NCBI GenBank assembly: GCA_024641245.1 | Contig: JAHEDK010000016.1 | Span: 1 to 57,645 of the forward strand | Length of the DNA: 57,645 bases | Direction: 5' to 3' | Source: Actinomycetes bacterium | Lineage (GTDB): Bacteria > Actinomycetota > Acidimicrobiia > Spongiisociales > JAHEDJ01 | Shown: positions 50,191 through 57,645 of the stretch, piece by piece | Layout of the letters: each line of letters opens with the position of its first letter | How positions within the stretch are numbered: the stretch's first letter is position 1 | Program-made: the position numbers and the translations under genes | Notes under the pieces: model-generated | Database searches by the model: none | What the model was told of the DNA's origin: nothing | The model's input: only the letters and a program-made list of their open reading frames with translations

Positions 50191-50754
50191 CTAGCCGGCG
50201 GAGGAGTGTCCGACCAGTGATCGCAAAGCCGTGCAGGGACGCGTCACACTCAGGTCGGAGTTCCAGAGGTCCACCTGATCGAACTCGACCCACCGCACGT
50301 CCATGGTGCCTTCTCCGGAGGTCACGATCCCCGAAGTTGCCAGGAACCCGAACCGAACATCGAAATGGAGGTGAGCCGGACTGTCCCCGCCAGCCGGGAA
50401 CTGGTGGATGTCGATGTCGAGCAGTCCGAGTGATGCCATGTCCGCCAGACCAGTCTCTTCCTCGACTTCCCGACGTATCGCTCGTTCAATAGACACATCG
50501 TCGGGCTCGATGTGACCTCCCGGTTGCAGCCATGTACCGATCTTGCCGTGGTGGATGAGTAACACGCAGTCCCGATCGGGCGACGCCACAAATCCGCTGG
50601 CCGTGAAGTGGCCCGGTTTGTATAGGTCGCTCGCCGTCGGATCTTCGTCGATTCGCGCCAGATCGAGCATCCGAAGTCGATACGACGCCTGGAGCTCATC
50701 GAGCGGAACAAACGCAGTGAGCAGATCTCGGAGGTGTGATGGATCAATTGGCAT
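50191..50754 (-). CDS. Nudix hydrolase
   Basis: 187 residues with a Nudix core: TWLQPGGHIEPDD and AIRREVEEETGL form the metal-binding box, with Asp at the first acidic position. The C-terminal part (HLHFDVRFGFLAT, VRWVEFDQVD) fits ADP-ribose/nucleoside-diphosphate type Nudix proteins. Substrate unknown. Transcribed in the same direction as coaA, 91 bp away across a heptamer island. Confidence 0.88.
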   Translation of the reverse strand: MPIDPSHLRDLLTAFVPLDELQASYRLRMLDLARIDEDPTASDLYKPGHFTASGFVASPDRDCVLLIHHGKIGTWLQPGGHIEPDDVSIERAIRREVEEETGLADMASLGLLDIDIHQFPAGGDSPAHLHFDVRFGFLATSGIVTSGEGTMDVRWVEFDQVDLWNSDLSVTRPCTALRSLVGHSSAG

Positions 50755-50766
50755 CAGAGATCTCTA

Positions 50767-50800
50767 GGCAATAGGCAAAAAGGTCATGGGCAATAGGTTG
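50767..50800. repeat. Degenerate GGCAATA heptamer island
   Basis: GGCAATA, GGCAAAA and GGGCAATAGG follow one another in the 91-bp gap between coaA and the Nudix gene. Further decayed copies (TAGGTTATGGGC) extend to about 50812. Confidence 0.75.
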
Positions 50801-50845
50801 TAGGTTATGGGCGTTCGTCGGCCTATGGCTGACGGCCGACCGCCA

Positions 50846-51793
50846 CTAGATACGCCGCAACCTAACCCGCTTGATGGTGTGATCCGCGTCCTTCTCGATA
50901 ATGAGGTGCGCTCTCTCGCGGGTCGGCAGGATGTTCTCGCGGAGATTCGGCCCATTGATTCGGGTCCAGATGTCCATCGCGGTCTCGATCGCCTCGCCTT
51001 CACTGAGACGGGCGTAGCGATGGAAGTAGGAGTTGGGGTCCTGGAAGATCGTCGTGCGCAGCGTGAGGAATCGATCGACATACCACTGCACGACATGGTC
51101 TTCATCGGCATCCATATAGATCGAGAAGTCGAAGAAGTCAGAGACGAACACCCGCGCCCGGGCGGCTCCTCCGTCGCCGGTCTGCAGGACGTTGAGTCCT
51201 TCGACGATGAGGATGTCCGGCCGGTCGGTCAGCCGCTGCTCCCCCGGCACGACGTCGTAGGCAAGATGGGAGTAGACCGGGACCGCGACCTCCCCCTCCC
51301 CGGCTTTGACGGACGCCATGAACCGGACCAGGCGCCGAACGTCGTAGCTCTCGGGAAAACCCTTGCGGTCCATGAGGCCGCGCCGTTCGAGCTCTGCGTT
51401 TGGATAGAGGAAGCCGTCCGTTGTGACGAGGTCGACCTTCGGATGGTCGGGCCAACGCGCCAGCAGTGCCTGCAGAACACGGGCTACCGTCGACTTTCCG
51501 ACCGCCACGCTCCCTGCCACCCCAATGACGTACGGCACTCGTTCGGCGGGTTGACCGAGGAATGTGTCGGTCACTTTGTACAACTGCTGGGAAGCGGCCA
51601 CGTAGAGGTTCAGCAGGCGGGACAGAGGAAGGTAGATCTGTGCGACCTCGTCGAGTGACAGCTTCTCGTTGATGCCCCGCAAGCGCTCGAGATCGGTTTC
51701 GTCGAGCGTCATCGGTGTGTTGGCGCGGAGATCCGCCCATTCGTCATGGCCGAATCTGATGAAACGGGCGTCGAGATGGGCATCTGAGGGCAT
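50846..51793 (-). CDS. coaA: Type I pantothenate kinase
   Basis: First committed step of CoA synthesis. Walker [13 protein letters not shown], the [13 protein letters not shown] and [15 protein letters not shown] motifs, and the [11 protein letters not shown] and [15 protein letters not shown] segments are typical. I prefer Met 51793 ([23 protein letters not shown]); the frame is open to 51823. About 315 residues, normal for the family. Confidence 0.95.
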   Translation of the reverse strand: MPSDAHLDARFIRFGHDEWADLRANTPMTLDETDLERLRGINEKLSLDEVAQIYLPLSRLLNLYVAASQQLYKVTDTFLGQPAERVPYVIGVAGSVAVGKSTVARVLQALLARWPDHPKVDLVTTDGFLYPNAELERRGLMDRKGFPESYDVRRLVRFMASVKAGEGEVAVPVYSHLAYDVVPGEQRLTDRPDILIVEGLNVLQTGDGGAARARVFVSDFFDFSIYMDADEDHVVQWYVDRFLTLRTTIFQDPNSYFHRYARLSEGEAIETAMDIWTRINGPNLRENILPTRERAHLIIEKDADHTIKRVRLRRI

Positions 51794-51822
51794 GACCACG
51801 CAGGCTAGTGGTCGAATTCCCA

Positions 51823-51852
51823 TTGCACAGCACCATCGGTCTAGCGTTTAAT
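51823..51852 (+). promoter_or_regulatory. Predicted promoter of the lipoprotein-ABC operon
   Basis: TTGCAC (51823-51828) and TTTAAT (51847-51852) are separated by 18 nt, about 57 bp upstream of the lipoprotein start. Based on hexamer match only. Confidence 0.4.
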
Positions 51853-51908
51853 GGAACTCAGAGGCGAGTTCGAGCGTCTTACAAGAGACAGCCAACCGGG
51901 GGTGCATC

Positions 51909-53108
51909 ATGATGTCGCGTTCTGACGGTAACCGGGCAACGCTCAGATTGATCGCGCTGGTGGCGATCCTGTCGATACTGGCTGCCGCCTGCGGAGCAGG
52001 AACAACCGGTGGCGGGAACGACGTGGCGGCGGACCTCGTCGACGACGACACGAGCGGGGATCAGTCGACCGAGACGACGGCCCCAGACGCCGGGGACATC
52101 CCAAAGACGCTCGCCGACTTCTTCGGATACGGCGAGGAGAACCGCGACCCGGCCGCCGACGAAGCACGCTATCGCGAGCAAGAAATGGAGGTCCAGCAGT
52201 CCATCGCCGAGTGCATGGCCGCGGAAGGCTTCGAGTACACCCCGTACGTCCAGGACCAGGACTTCGCCTACTACGGCCCCGGTGAGGACCTGACCGAAGA
52301 GGAATGGAAGGCCAAGTACGGATACGGATACTTCACCATGATGCTCGAGGAAACCGCCGCCTTCGAAGAGGGCGGGTTCGATCAGCAGTACAACCCAGAA
52401 GACGACCCCAACTGGGTGTATCAGGAGTCGCTCTCAGATTCTGAGCGTCAGGCCTACGAGATCGCACTGTATGGGAACTGGGAGAACTTCGAACAGGTTG
52501 CGCCGGAAGTTGACGAGGAAGGCAACGAGATCTGGGTAGAGCCGGATTTCGCAGAGATCGGCGGTTGCCAGAACCTCGCCTACGAGGACATCTACGGTGG
52601 CTTCGGACCGGATCCGGAACAGGAGGAGATCTGGCAGCAGCTCGAGCCTGCCTACGACGATCTCTGGAGCAGGATCGAATCCGACCCACGCATCGTCGAA
52701 GCCAACGAAGAATGGGCCGCCTGCATGGCAGACGCCGGATACTCGTTCACGACCCAGCAAGACATCTGGATGTATCTGGACGAACTCGGCCAGGACCTCT
52801 GGTCCGGCCAGGAAGACTTCTACCAGCAGATCGAAGCCCAGGCCCAGGCGCTTCCCGAGGACGAACGTGAGGCGTTCTATGAGGAGTCATACGCCAACGT
52901 CGGCCCGTGGGGACCGGATGTGGATTCAGAACAGATCCAGGCCCTCGCAGATGAGGAAATGGCGATTGCCGCCGCAGACACCGAGTGCGGTGGCGACATG
53001 ACGGATCTCAGAACGGAAGTCCAGGAGGAGTACGAAGCCCAGTTCATTCTCGAGAACTTCGAGTTGCTCCAGAAGCAGAAGGCCATGCAGGACGAGTTGG
53101 GCTATTGA
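51909..53108 (+). CDS. Acidic lipoprotein with duplicated Cys-Met motifs
   Basis: 399 residues. A signal peptide with lipobox ILAAAC (Cys28), then a Thr/Asp-rich linker and a strongly acidic, Tyr- and Gln-rich body. Two similar motifs, SIAECMAAEGFEYTPY (about 98-113) and EWAACMADAGYSFTT (about 272-286), suggest an internal duplication; two more cysteines (GGCQN, DTECGG) could form disulfides. No catalytic family recognised. It is followed 3 bp later by the membrane-fusion protein, so it is probably a surface component of that ABC system (inference). Confidence 0.85.
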   Translation: MMSRSDGNRATLRLIALVAILSILAAACGAGTTGGGNDVAADLVDDDTSGDQSTETTAPDAGDIPKTLADFFGYGEENRDPAADEARYREQEMEVQQSIAECMAAEGFEYTPYVQDQDFAYYGPGEDLTEEEWKAKYGYGYFTMMLEETAAFEEGGFDQQYNPEDDPNWVYQESLSDSERQAYEIALYGNWENFEQVAPEVDEEGNEIWVEPDFAEIGGCQNLAYEDIYGGFGPDPEQEEIWQQLEPAYDDLWSRIESDPRIVEANEEWAACMADAGYSFTTQQDIWMYLDELGQDLWSGQEDFYQQIEAQAQALPEDEREAFYEESYANVGPWGPDVDSEQIQALADEEMAIAAADTECGGDMTDLRTEVQEEYEAQFILENFELLQKQKAMQDELGY

Positions 53109-53111
53109 CCG

Positions 53112-54827
53112 GTGCGTCGAACCACAACCCTCGCAATCGGACTCGCCGCGGTCGTCGTGGCGGCGAGTGGTGGATGGTACGCCGGGAGCCAGATCAAATC
53201 GCCGGCTCAGGTGGCGGCGGAGGCTGAACCCCCACCTCCGTCGCGCATCACCGTGCCGGTCGAAATGCGGACGCTCGGCCGCGACATAATCATTAGAGGC
53301 GATGTGCGGTTCGATCAGCCGGCCGGCATCACACTGGCGGATCCGCCGGCTGTACTCGGGGGCGCGTCGATTGTCACTCTGGCGCCCGACGAGGGCACCG
53401 ACCTGAGCGAGGGGTCCCTGGTCATTGAAGTGTCGGGGCGGCCCATTCTCGTGTTGCAGGGTGACTTGCCGATGTTCCGGTCGATTCGCCCTGGTGATGA
53501 AGGCGATGATGTCATGCAGCTCGAGGAAGCGCTGGCACGGATCGGCTTCGACCCGGGAGCGATCGACGGCGCCTACAGCGGGGACACAGCTACCGCCGTC
53601 GACGCCTGGTACCGATCGCTCGGATATGAACCGATCGGCCCGAACGAGCAAGAGCAGGCCGAGTTGGACGCGGCCAAGTCATCAGTAGACGGGGCGGCCA
53701 GAGACGTCGCCTTCGCCAAGCAAGCCCTGGCGGCAGCCAAGGCGCCGCTGCCCCAATCTGCCATCCTGGAACTCGACGCGGCGGTCGCATCGGCACAGCG
53801 GACTCTGGAGGACGCCAGGGCAAATGCCGGCGTCTCCGACGCCGCTGCGGCGGCGGCGGTCACGTCCGCAGAGCAAGACGTGACGGACGCGACCGCCGCC
53901 AAGGCGCTCGCCGACGAACAGCTTGCCGCCGGGCAAGCAGCCGAGCCCCCGCTCACACCGGAAGACCTCGCCGCTTTGGAGCAGGCGTCGATCGACGCCG
54001 CCACGGCGCTGCGCGATGCGGAATCGTGGCTGGCCCAGTCCTTGATCGATCGAGACCAGACTGCTCGCAACAACGCCAATCTGGTTGCAGACGCCGAAGA
54101 CCGGTTCGCCATCGAGAAAGCCAGACGCAGTGAGACAGTCGCACCGGCAGACACAAGCGAATTCGACGCTGCGCTCGCCGATGCAAGCAAACGCCTCAGC
54201 GAAGCCCAGTCGACCTACAACGGCCTCCTGGCCAAGACGGGCGTCACCGCCTTGCGGTCCGAAATCATGTTCATGCGACGGTTACCCGTTCGCATCGACC
54301 GTGTCTTCGTCGAACGCGGCGACGGCGTCGCCGGTGAGATCATGCAAGTCACAGGATCTGAACTCGCTATCGACACGTCGATTGCCGTTGCCGATGCCGG
54401 TCTCATCGACGTCGGCGACGAGGTCATCATCGAGGACTCGTTTAGCGACATCACCACGACCGGAGTGGTCACCCAGAAAGCAGACCGCCCCGGCACCAAC
54501 AACGTCGATGGCGACCGGGTCTACCTCGAGGTGAGTCCAAACGAGGACCTCTCGGAGGGATTCAACGTCAAGCTGACGATTCCCGTGGAATCGACGGGCG
54601 GGGACGTTCTGGCCGTCCCACTGGCCGCGTTGTCTGCGACCGCAGACGGTGCGACGCGGATCGAAGTCGAACACGAGGACGGCACAACCACCTTCCTCGT
54701 TGTAACGATCGGCCTGGACGCCGGTGGATACGCCGAGATCAACGCCGTGGATGGAGAGATCCACGAAGGCGATCGGGTCGTCGTCGGGACGGAGCAGACC
54801 CCCGTCGCGCCAAGCTCAGACGCATGA
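53112..54827 (+). CDS. Membrane-fusion protein (HlyD/MacA-like) with peptidoglycan-binding domain
   Basis: 571 residues from GTG 53112. An N-terminal membrane anchor (5-25), a first beta region (45-120), a PG_binding_1 domain (about 128-175; GDEGDDVMQLEEALARIGFDPG), a long Ala-rich coiled coil (about 180-385), then beta-barrel regions (400-560) as in MacA-type adaptors. Such PG-binding MFPs accompany MacB-like transporters in Gram-positive bacteria. The stop overlaps the ATPase start by 4 bp. Confidence 0.9.
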   Translation: MRRTTTLAIGLAAVVVAASGGWYAGSQIKSPAQVAAEAEPPPPSRITVPVEMRTLGRDIIIRGDVRFDQPAGITLADPPAVLGGASIVTLAPDEGTDLSEGSLVIEVSGRPILVLQGDLPMFRSIRPGDEGDDVMQLEEALARIGFDPGAIDGAYSGDTATAVDAWYRSLGYEPIGPNEQEQAELDAAKSSVDGAARDVAFAKQALAAAKAPLPQSAILELDAAVASAQRTLEDARANAGVSDAAAAAAVTSAEQDVTDATAAKALADEQLAAGQAAEPPLTPEDLAALEQASIDAATALRDAESWLAQSLIDRDQTARNNANLVADAEDRFAIEKARRSETVAPADTSEFDAALADASKRLSEAQSTYNGLLAKTGVTALRSEIMFMRRLPVRIDRVFVERGDGVAGEIMQVTGSELAIDTSIAVADAGLIDVGDEVIIEDSFSDITTTGVVTQKADRPGTNNVDGDRVYLEVSPNEDLSEGFNVKLTIPVESTGGDVLAVPLAALSATADGATRIEVEHEDGTTTFLVVTIGLDAGGYAEINAVDGEIHEGDRVVVGTEQTPVAPSSDA

Positions 54828-55510
54828 GCCTCCCCGTCGTGCTCCTCGAAAGCGTCTCGAGGACATTCGAGGGGACACAACCCGTCCACGCCTTGCGCAG
54901 CGTCGACCTGGCGATCTATGAAGGCGAGTACGTGGCGGTCACGGGGCCGTCCGGGTCCGGCAAGTCGACCCTGCTCAATGTACTGGGCCTACTCGATGAG
55001 CCCACCAGCGGGTCGTACCTACTCGACGGAGTAGACGTGCGGGCTGCGGTTGATTCCGAACGCACCGCACTACGCGGCCGCAAGATCGGTTTCGTCTTCC
55101 AGGCTTTTCACCTACTGCGCCACCGCACGGTCATCGAGAACGTCATGACGGCTCTGCTATACAACGGATTCCCTCGGAAAGAGCGGAGAACAGCTGCCCA
55201 GACCGCTCTGGCGCGCGTCGGTATGGGACACCGAATGGAGCAGACACCCGATACGCTCTCGGGTGGCGAACGGCAACGCGTTGCCATCGCCAGGGCGATC
55301 GTTGCCGAGCCGAGCCTCCTCCTTGCCGACGAGCCCACCGGGAACCTCGACACCAAGACCAGCGAATCGGTCCTCGAAGCATTTGATGACCTGCGGCGGG
55401 ACGGCCTGACACTCATAGTCGTCACTCACGATGCCACGGTCGGTGCCCATGCAGAGCGTCAGGTCGAGATGCTGGACGGGATACTGACCGAACTCGAGAC
55501 CAGCACATGA
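54824..55510 (+). CDS. ABC transporter ATP-binding protein, MacB/LolD type
   Basis: 228 residues with Walker [11 protein letters not shown]-loop FQAFHLL, signature LSGGERQR, Walker [13 protein letters not shown] and the H-loop THD. The DEPTGNLD form and the FtsX-like partner place it in the MacB/LolD group, which uses mechanotransmission rather than classic transport. It overlaps both neighbours by 4 bp. Confidence 0.95.
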   Translation: MSLPVVLLESVSRTFEGTQPVHALRSVDLAIYEGEYVAVTGPSGSGKSTLLNVLGLLDEPTSGSYLLDGVDVRAAVDSERTALRGRKIGFVFQAFHLLRHRTVIENVMTALLYNGFPRKERRTAAQTALARVGMGHRMEQTPDTLSGGERQRVAIARAIVAEPSLLLADEPTGNLDTKTSESVLEAFDDLRRDGLTLIVVTHDATVGAHAERQVEMLDGILTELETST

Positions 55511-56736
55511 GCAACCCGAAGCCCCGCTTCGCGGTACGCGATCTGGTGGCCGAAGCGGTGACCTCGATGCTGGCACGACCCGGACGCACCATATTGACCA
55601 TCCTCGGAACAGTGCTCGGCATCGGAGCGATCGTTGCCACGCTCGGAATCGCTAAAACGGCGGGCAACCAGATCGTGACTCGCTTCGACCCGCTCATCGC
55701 CACGAGCGTGACCGTTTCGAACCGGTCGGAGTTCGGGTTCTTCGGGCCACAACCCAACGTCAACCTGCTGCCGTGGGATGCTCAAGAGAGGCTCGAGCGC
55801 CTGAACGGTGTTGTCGCTGCCGGAACGCTGACCAACGTCGACACCGCCGGATCCCTCACTCGCTCAGTCCCCCTGCGCGATCCGCTCGCCCGCAACGAGT
55901 TCGCATTGAATGTCGTGGCAGCCTCACCGGGGACGCTGGAAGTGTTCGTGGCCGAGCTCAAGACCGGGCGCTTCTTCGATGAAGGCCACTCGGATCGTGC
56001 AGACCCCGTCGCACTGATCGGCAGGAGCGCTGCGCAACGTCTCAACATCGATCGGGTAGACCACCAACCCGCCATCTTCATCGGGGAACACCCGTTCATC
56101 GTTGTCGGAATCATCGATGACCTGGCCAAAGAGCCCCGCCTCCTCGACGCCGTGATCATTCCGAACGGAACCGCAAGAAAGCTCTTTGGCCTGAACGGAA
56201 TCGACGAAGTGCACATCCGCGCCGAACTCGGAGCCGCCCAACTCATTGCCGAGCAGGCACCGATCGCTCTCAACCCCAACGAACCGGGCCGCCTGCGGGT
56301 GCAGGCGCCTGCGGACCCGACCAGCGTGATTTCAGGGGTCGAGGAAGACGTCGACGCACTCTTCCTCGTCCTGGGTGGCGTTTCCCTTTTGATCGGCGCC
56401 ATCGGCATCGCCAACGTGACCCTGGTGTCGGTCCTCGAACGGGTCGGCGAGATTGGTCTGCGCCGTTCGCTCGGAGCCGCTCGCCGGCACATCGCCTACC
56501 AGTTTCTCATCGAGAGCGCCGGAATGGGATTCATCGGCGGGGTGGTCGGAGCGAGCGTCGGTGTTCTGGTCGTCGTCGGAGTCGCCGCCAGCCGTACGTG
56601 GACGCCCGTCCTCGAACCCTGGGTCCCCCTGGCGGCCCCTGCGCTGGGAACAGTGGTCGGATTGCTGGCCGGGTTGTACCCGTCTCTCCGAGCCGCCCGC
56701 TTGGAGCCGGTCGACGCGCTGCGGGCGGGAATGTGA
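55507..56736 (+). CDS. MacB-like ABC permease (FtsX domain)
   Basis: 409 residues. The N-terminal membrane segment AMLARPGRTILTILGTVLGIGAIVATLGI (only part conserved) leads into a periplasmic-type MacB core (about 60-270), then three C-terminal helices of the FtsX domain (GVSLLIGAIGIANVTLVSVLERVGEIGLRRSLGA). It completes a lipoprotein-adaptor-ATPase-permease operon. Substrate unknown; peptides, antibiotics or lipoproteins are typical of the class. Confidence 0.94.
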   Translation: MSNPKPRFAVRDLVAEAVTSMLARPGRTILTILGTVLGIGAIVATLGIAKTAGNQIVTRFDPLIATSVTVSNRSEFGFFGPQPNVNLLPWDAQERLERLNGVVAAGTLTNVDTAGSLTRSVPLRDPLARNEFALNVVAASPGTLEVFVAELKTGRFFDEGHSDRADPVALIGRSAAQRLNIDRVDHQPAIFIGEHPFIVVGIIDDLAKEPRLLDAVIIPNGTARKLFGLNGIDEVHIRAELGAAQLIAEQAPIALNPNEPGRLRVQAPADPTSVISGVEEDVDALFLVLGGVSLLIGAIGIANVTLVSVLERVGEIGLRRSLGAARRHIAYQFLIESAGMGFIGGVVGASVGVLVVVGVAASRTWTPVLEPWVPLAAPALGTVVGLLAGLYPSLRAARLEPVDALRAGM

Positions 56737-56886
56737 GCCTGCCGGCTCCGCCGACTCGCTTTGTCCACCGCTGGCACCGAGCCAATTGCCAACTGCCCAA
56801 TCGCCTTCTGAAAGATTCGTTCACTTCCTTGTCTAGCCAACCGTTTTCCGTGCTTTTCTGTCACAGACAGGTCGTATCTTGCATGC

Positions 56887-57645
56887 ATGGGACAGAAGGT
56901 TCTCGACCGGCCGACAACTGATGCTTTGGAACAGCAACTCACAGAGATCGAGTCGCTCAAATCTCGGTTGACCGCCCGCCAGCTAGTTCTTCTGCGGGAA
57001 GCCGATGCCAGGCAGGCACCGTTGGCGGATGGATGCCGTTCTTTGCAGGAATGGACCGCCGGACGCCTCGACGTCGCACCAGAGACTGCCAAGGCGCTTG
57101 TTTCGGCCGCTCGAGCGTTGGCCGATCAACCTCACCTGGAAGAACGGTTGGAGGCTGGTGTTGGTTCGTTTGATCGGATAGTCGCCACCGCCACGCTGGC
57201 AGCCGCTGCGCCGCTCCTGATCGGGTCGAGCAATCTGAAGGGTTCGATATCCCTGGGGTGCGACGTCTCACCGCCTTGCACCGGCGCATGACCCGCAGTG
57301 ACCAGCAACACGTCTTCTCGGACCGGTTCCTGTCTATGCAACCCACCCTGGACCGAACTGCATACAGACTCTGGGGACAGCTACCAGGATCCGATGGTGA
57401 GCTAGTCGAACAAGCGTTGCAGACCCGGGCAGACCAGTTCCCGTCACTGCCAGACGGCAGCAAAGGGACCTTGGGTCAACGGCAGGCAGATGCCCTGGTG
57501 TCCATCAGCCAAGATTCGCTCACATCAACTTCTGGAAACGATGGTTCTTCGGCTGGTCCGATCTTGTCGGTGTTCACAACTGCCGGACGGACTGCCAATA
57601 CCAATGGCGAGGCCGGATCGACAACCGGTTCAGGCATTCAGGTCG
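56887..57645 (+). pseudogene. DUF222 (13E12-type, usually HNH endonuclease) protein, frameshifted and cut by the window edge
   Basis: Residues 1-105 (LEQQLTEIESLKSRLTARQL, SLQEWTAGRLDVAPETAKALVSAARAL) are a DUF222 N-terminus. The frame ends at 57291, but similarity continues in another frame from about 57207 (PDRVEQSEGFDIPGVRRLTALHRRM, only part essential) to the window end without a stop. Adding one G near 57208 would restore a smooth LAAAGAAPDRVEQ reading. Either a real 1-base deletion or a sequencing/assembly error is possible. An HNH motif would lie beyond the edge. Upstream, CTGTC-ACA-GACAG (56858-56870) and a TATCTT hexamer may be promoter elements. Confidence 0.75.

Overview
The window reads as a chromosomal segment of a high-GC Actinomycetota bacterium, plausibly an Acidimicrobiia-type lineage. 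This is inference from gene order and protein flavour, not from a marker tree. The series rplM-rpsI-glmM-glmS-acpS-nnr-alr-tsaE-tsaB-rimI-tsaD-groES-groEL is a typical actinobacterial order. CIRCE operators, Ctc-type L25, a DUF222 (13E12-type) protein and an AbiEi/DUF559 protein fit the same picture. No rRNA, tRNA, prophage, IS element or CRISPR array is visible.

Layout. 1-5.9 kb (minus strand): a secreted protein ending in a Pro-Val-Asp repeat that leaves the window, a sensor kinase overlapping it, glpK, a membrane protein, pth and rplY. 6.0-7.2 kb: a one-gene cassette (AbiEi-like winged helix plus DUF559 nuclease) enclosed on both sides by pairs of 49-bp palindromic repeats. 7.2-12.6 kb: a CoA-type Nudix hydrolase, a GNAT, groESL under two CIRCE sites, an ornithine aminotransferase and a DUF1295 protein. 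12.7-24.2 kb: a minus-strand housekeeping block for t6A tRNA modification, uracil repair, alanine racemase, NAD(P)HX repair, AcpS, amino-sugar synthesis and ribosomal proteins L13/S9. It contains seven successive 4-bp gene overlaps. 24.3-25.6 kb: threonine ammonia-lyase, whose 5' end lies on a third pair of the palindromic repeats.

26.2-48.1 kb is a large short-chain-carboxylate uptake, activation and sensing locus. It holds prpE- and acs-type acyl-CoA synthetases, a hybrid kinase with a degenerate receiver and an HPt domain, a pseudo-kinase fused to a DnaQ-like exonuclease, a CheY-like regulator, a symporter-kinase fusion of the CbrA/CrbS type with a small membrane partner, a CBS/DUF294 nucleotidyltransferase-like protein, a two-subunit acetate-type symporter (DUF4212 plus large subunit), a second symporter with its own small subunit, and a LytS/LytTR pair. 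The likely logic is that carboxylates enter through the symporters, are activated by the ligases and are sensed by the kinases. CBS-DUF294 and exonuclease genes are known companions of ActP-like transporters in Proteobacteria; here the exonuclease is fused to a membrane pseudo-kinase.

48.2-57.6 kb: two Yip1-like paralogues on either side of truA, a Nudix protein, coaA, then a plus-strand operon of an acidic lipoprotein, a membrane-fusion protein and MacB-like ABC ATPase and permease. The window ends in a DUF222-family gene carrying an apparent frameshift. Short heptamer repeats (GGCAATA and AGTCGCG families) recur at gene ends across the window.
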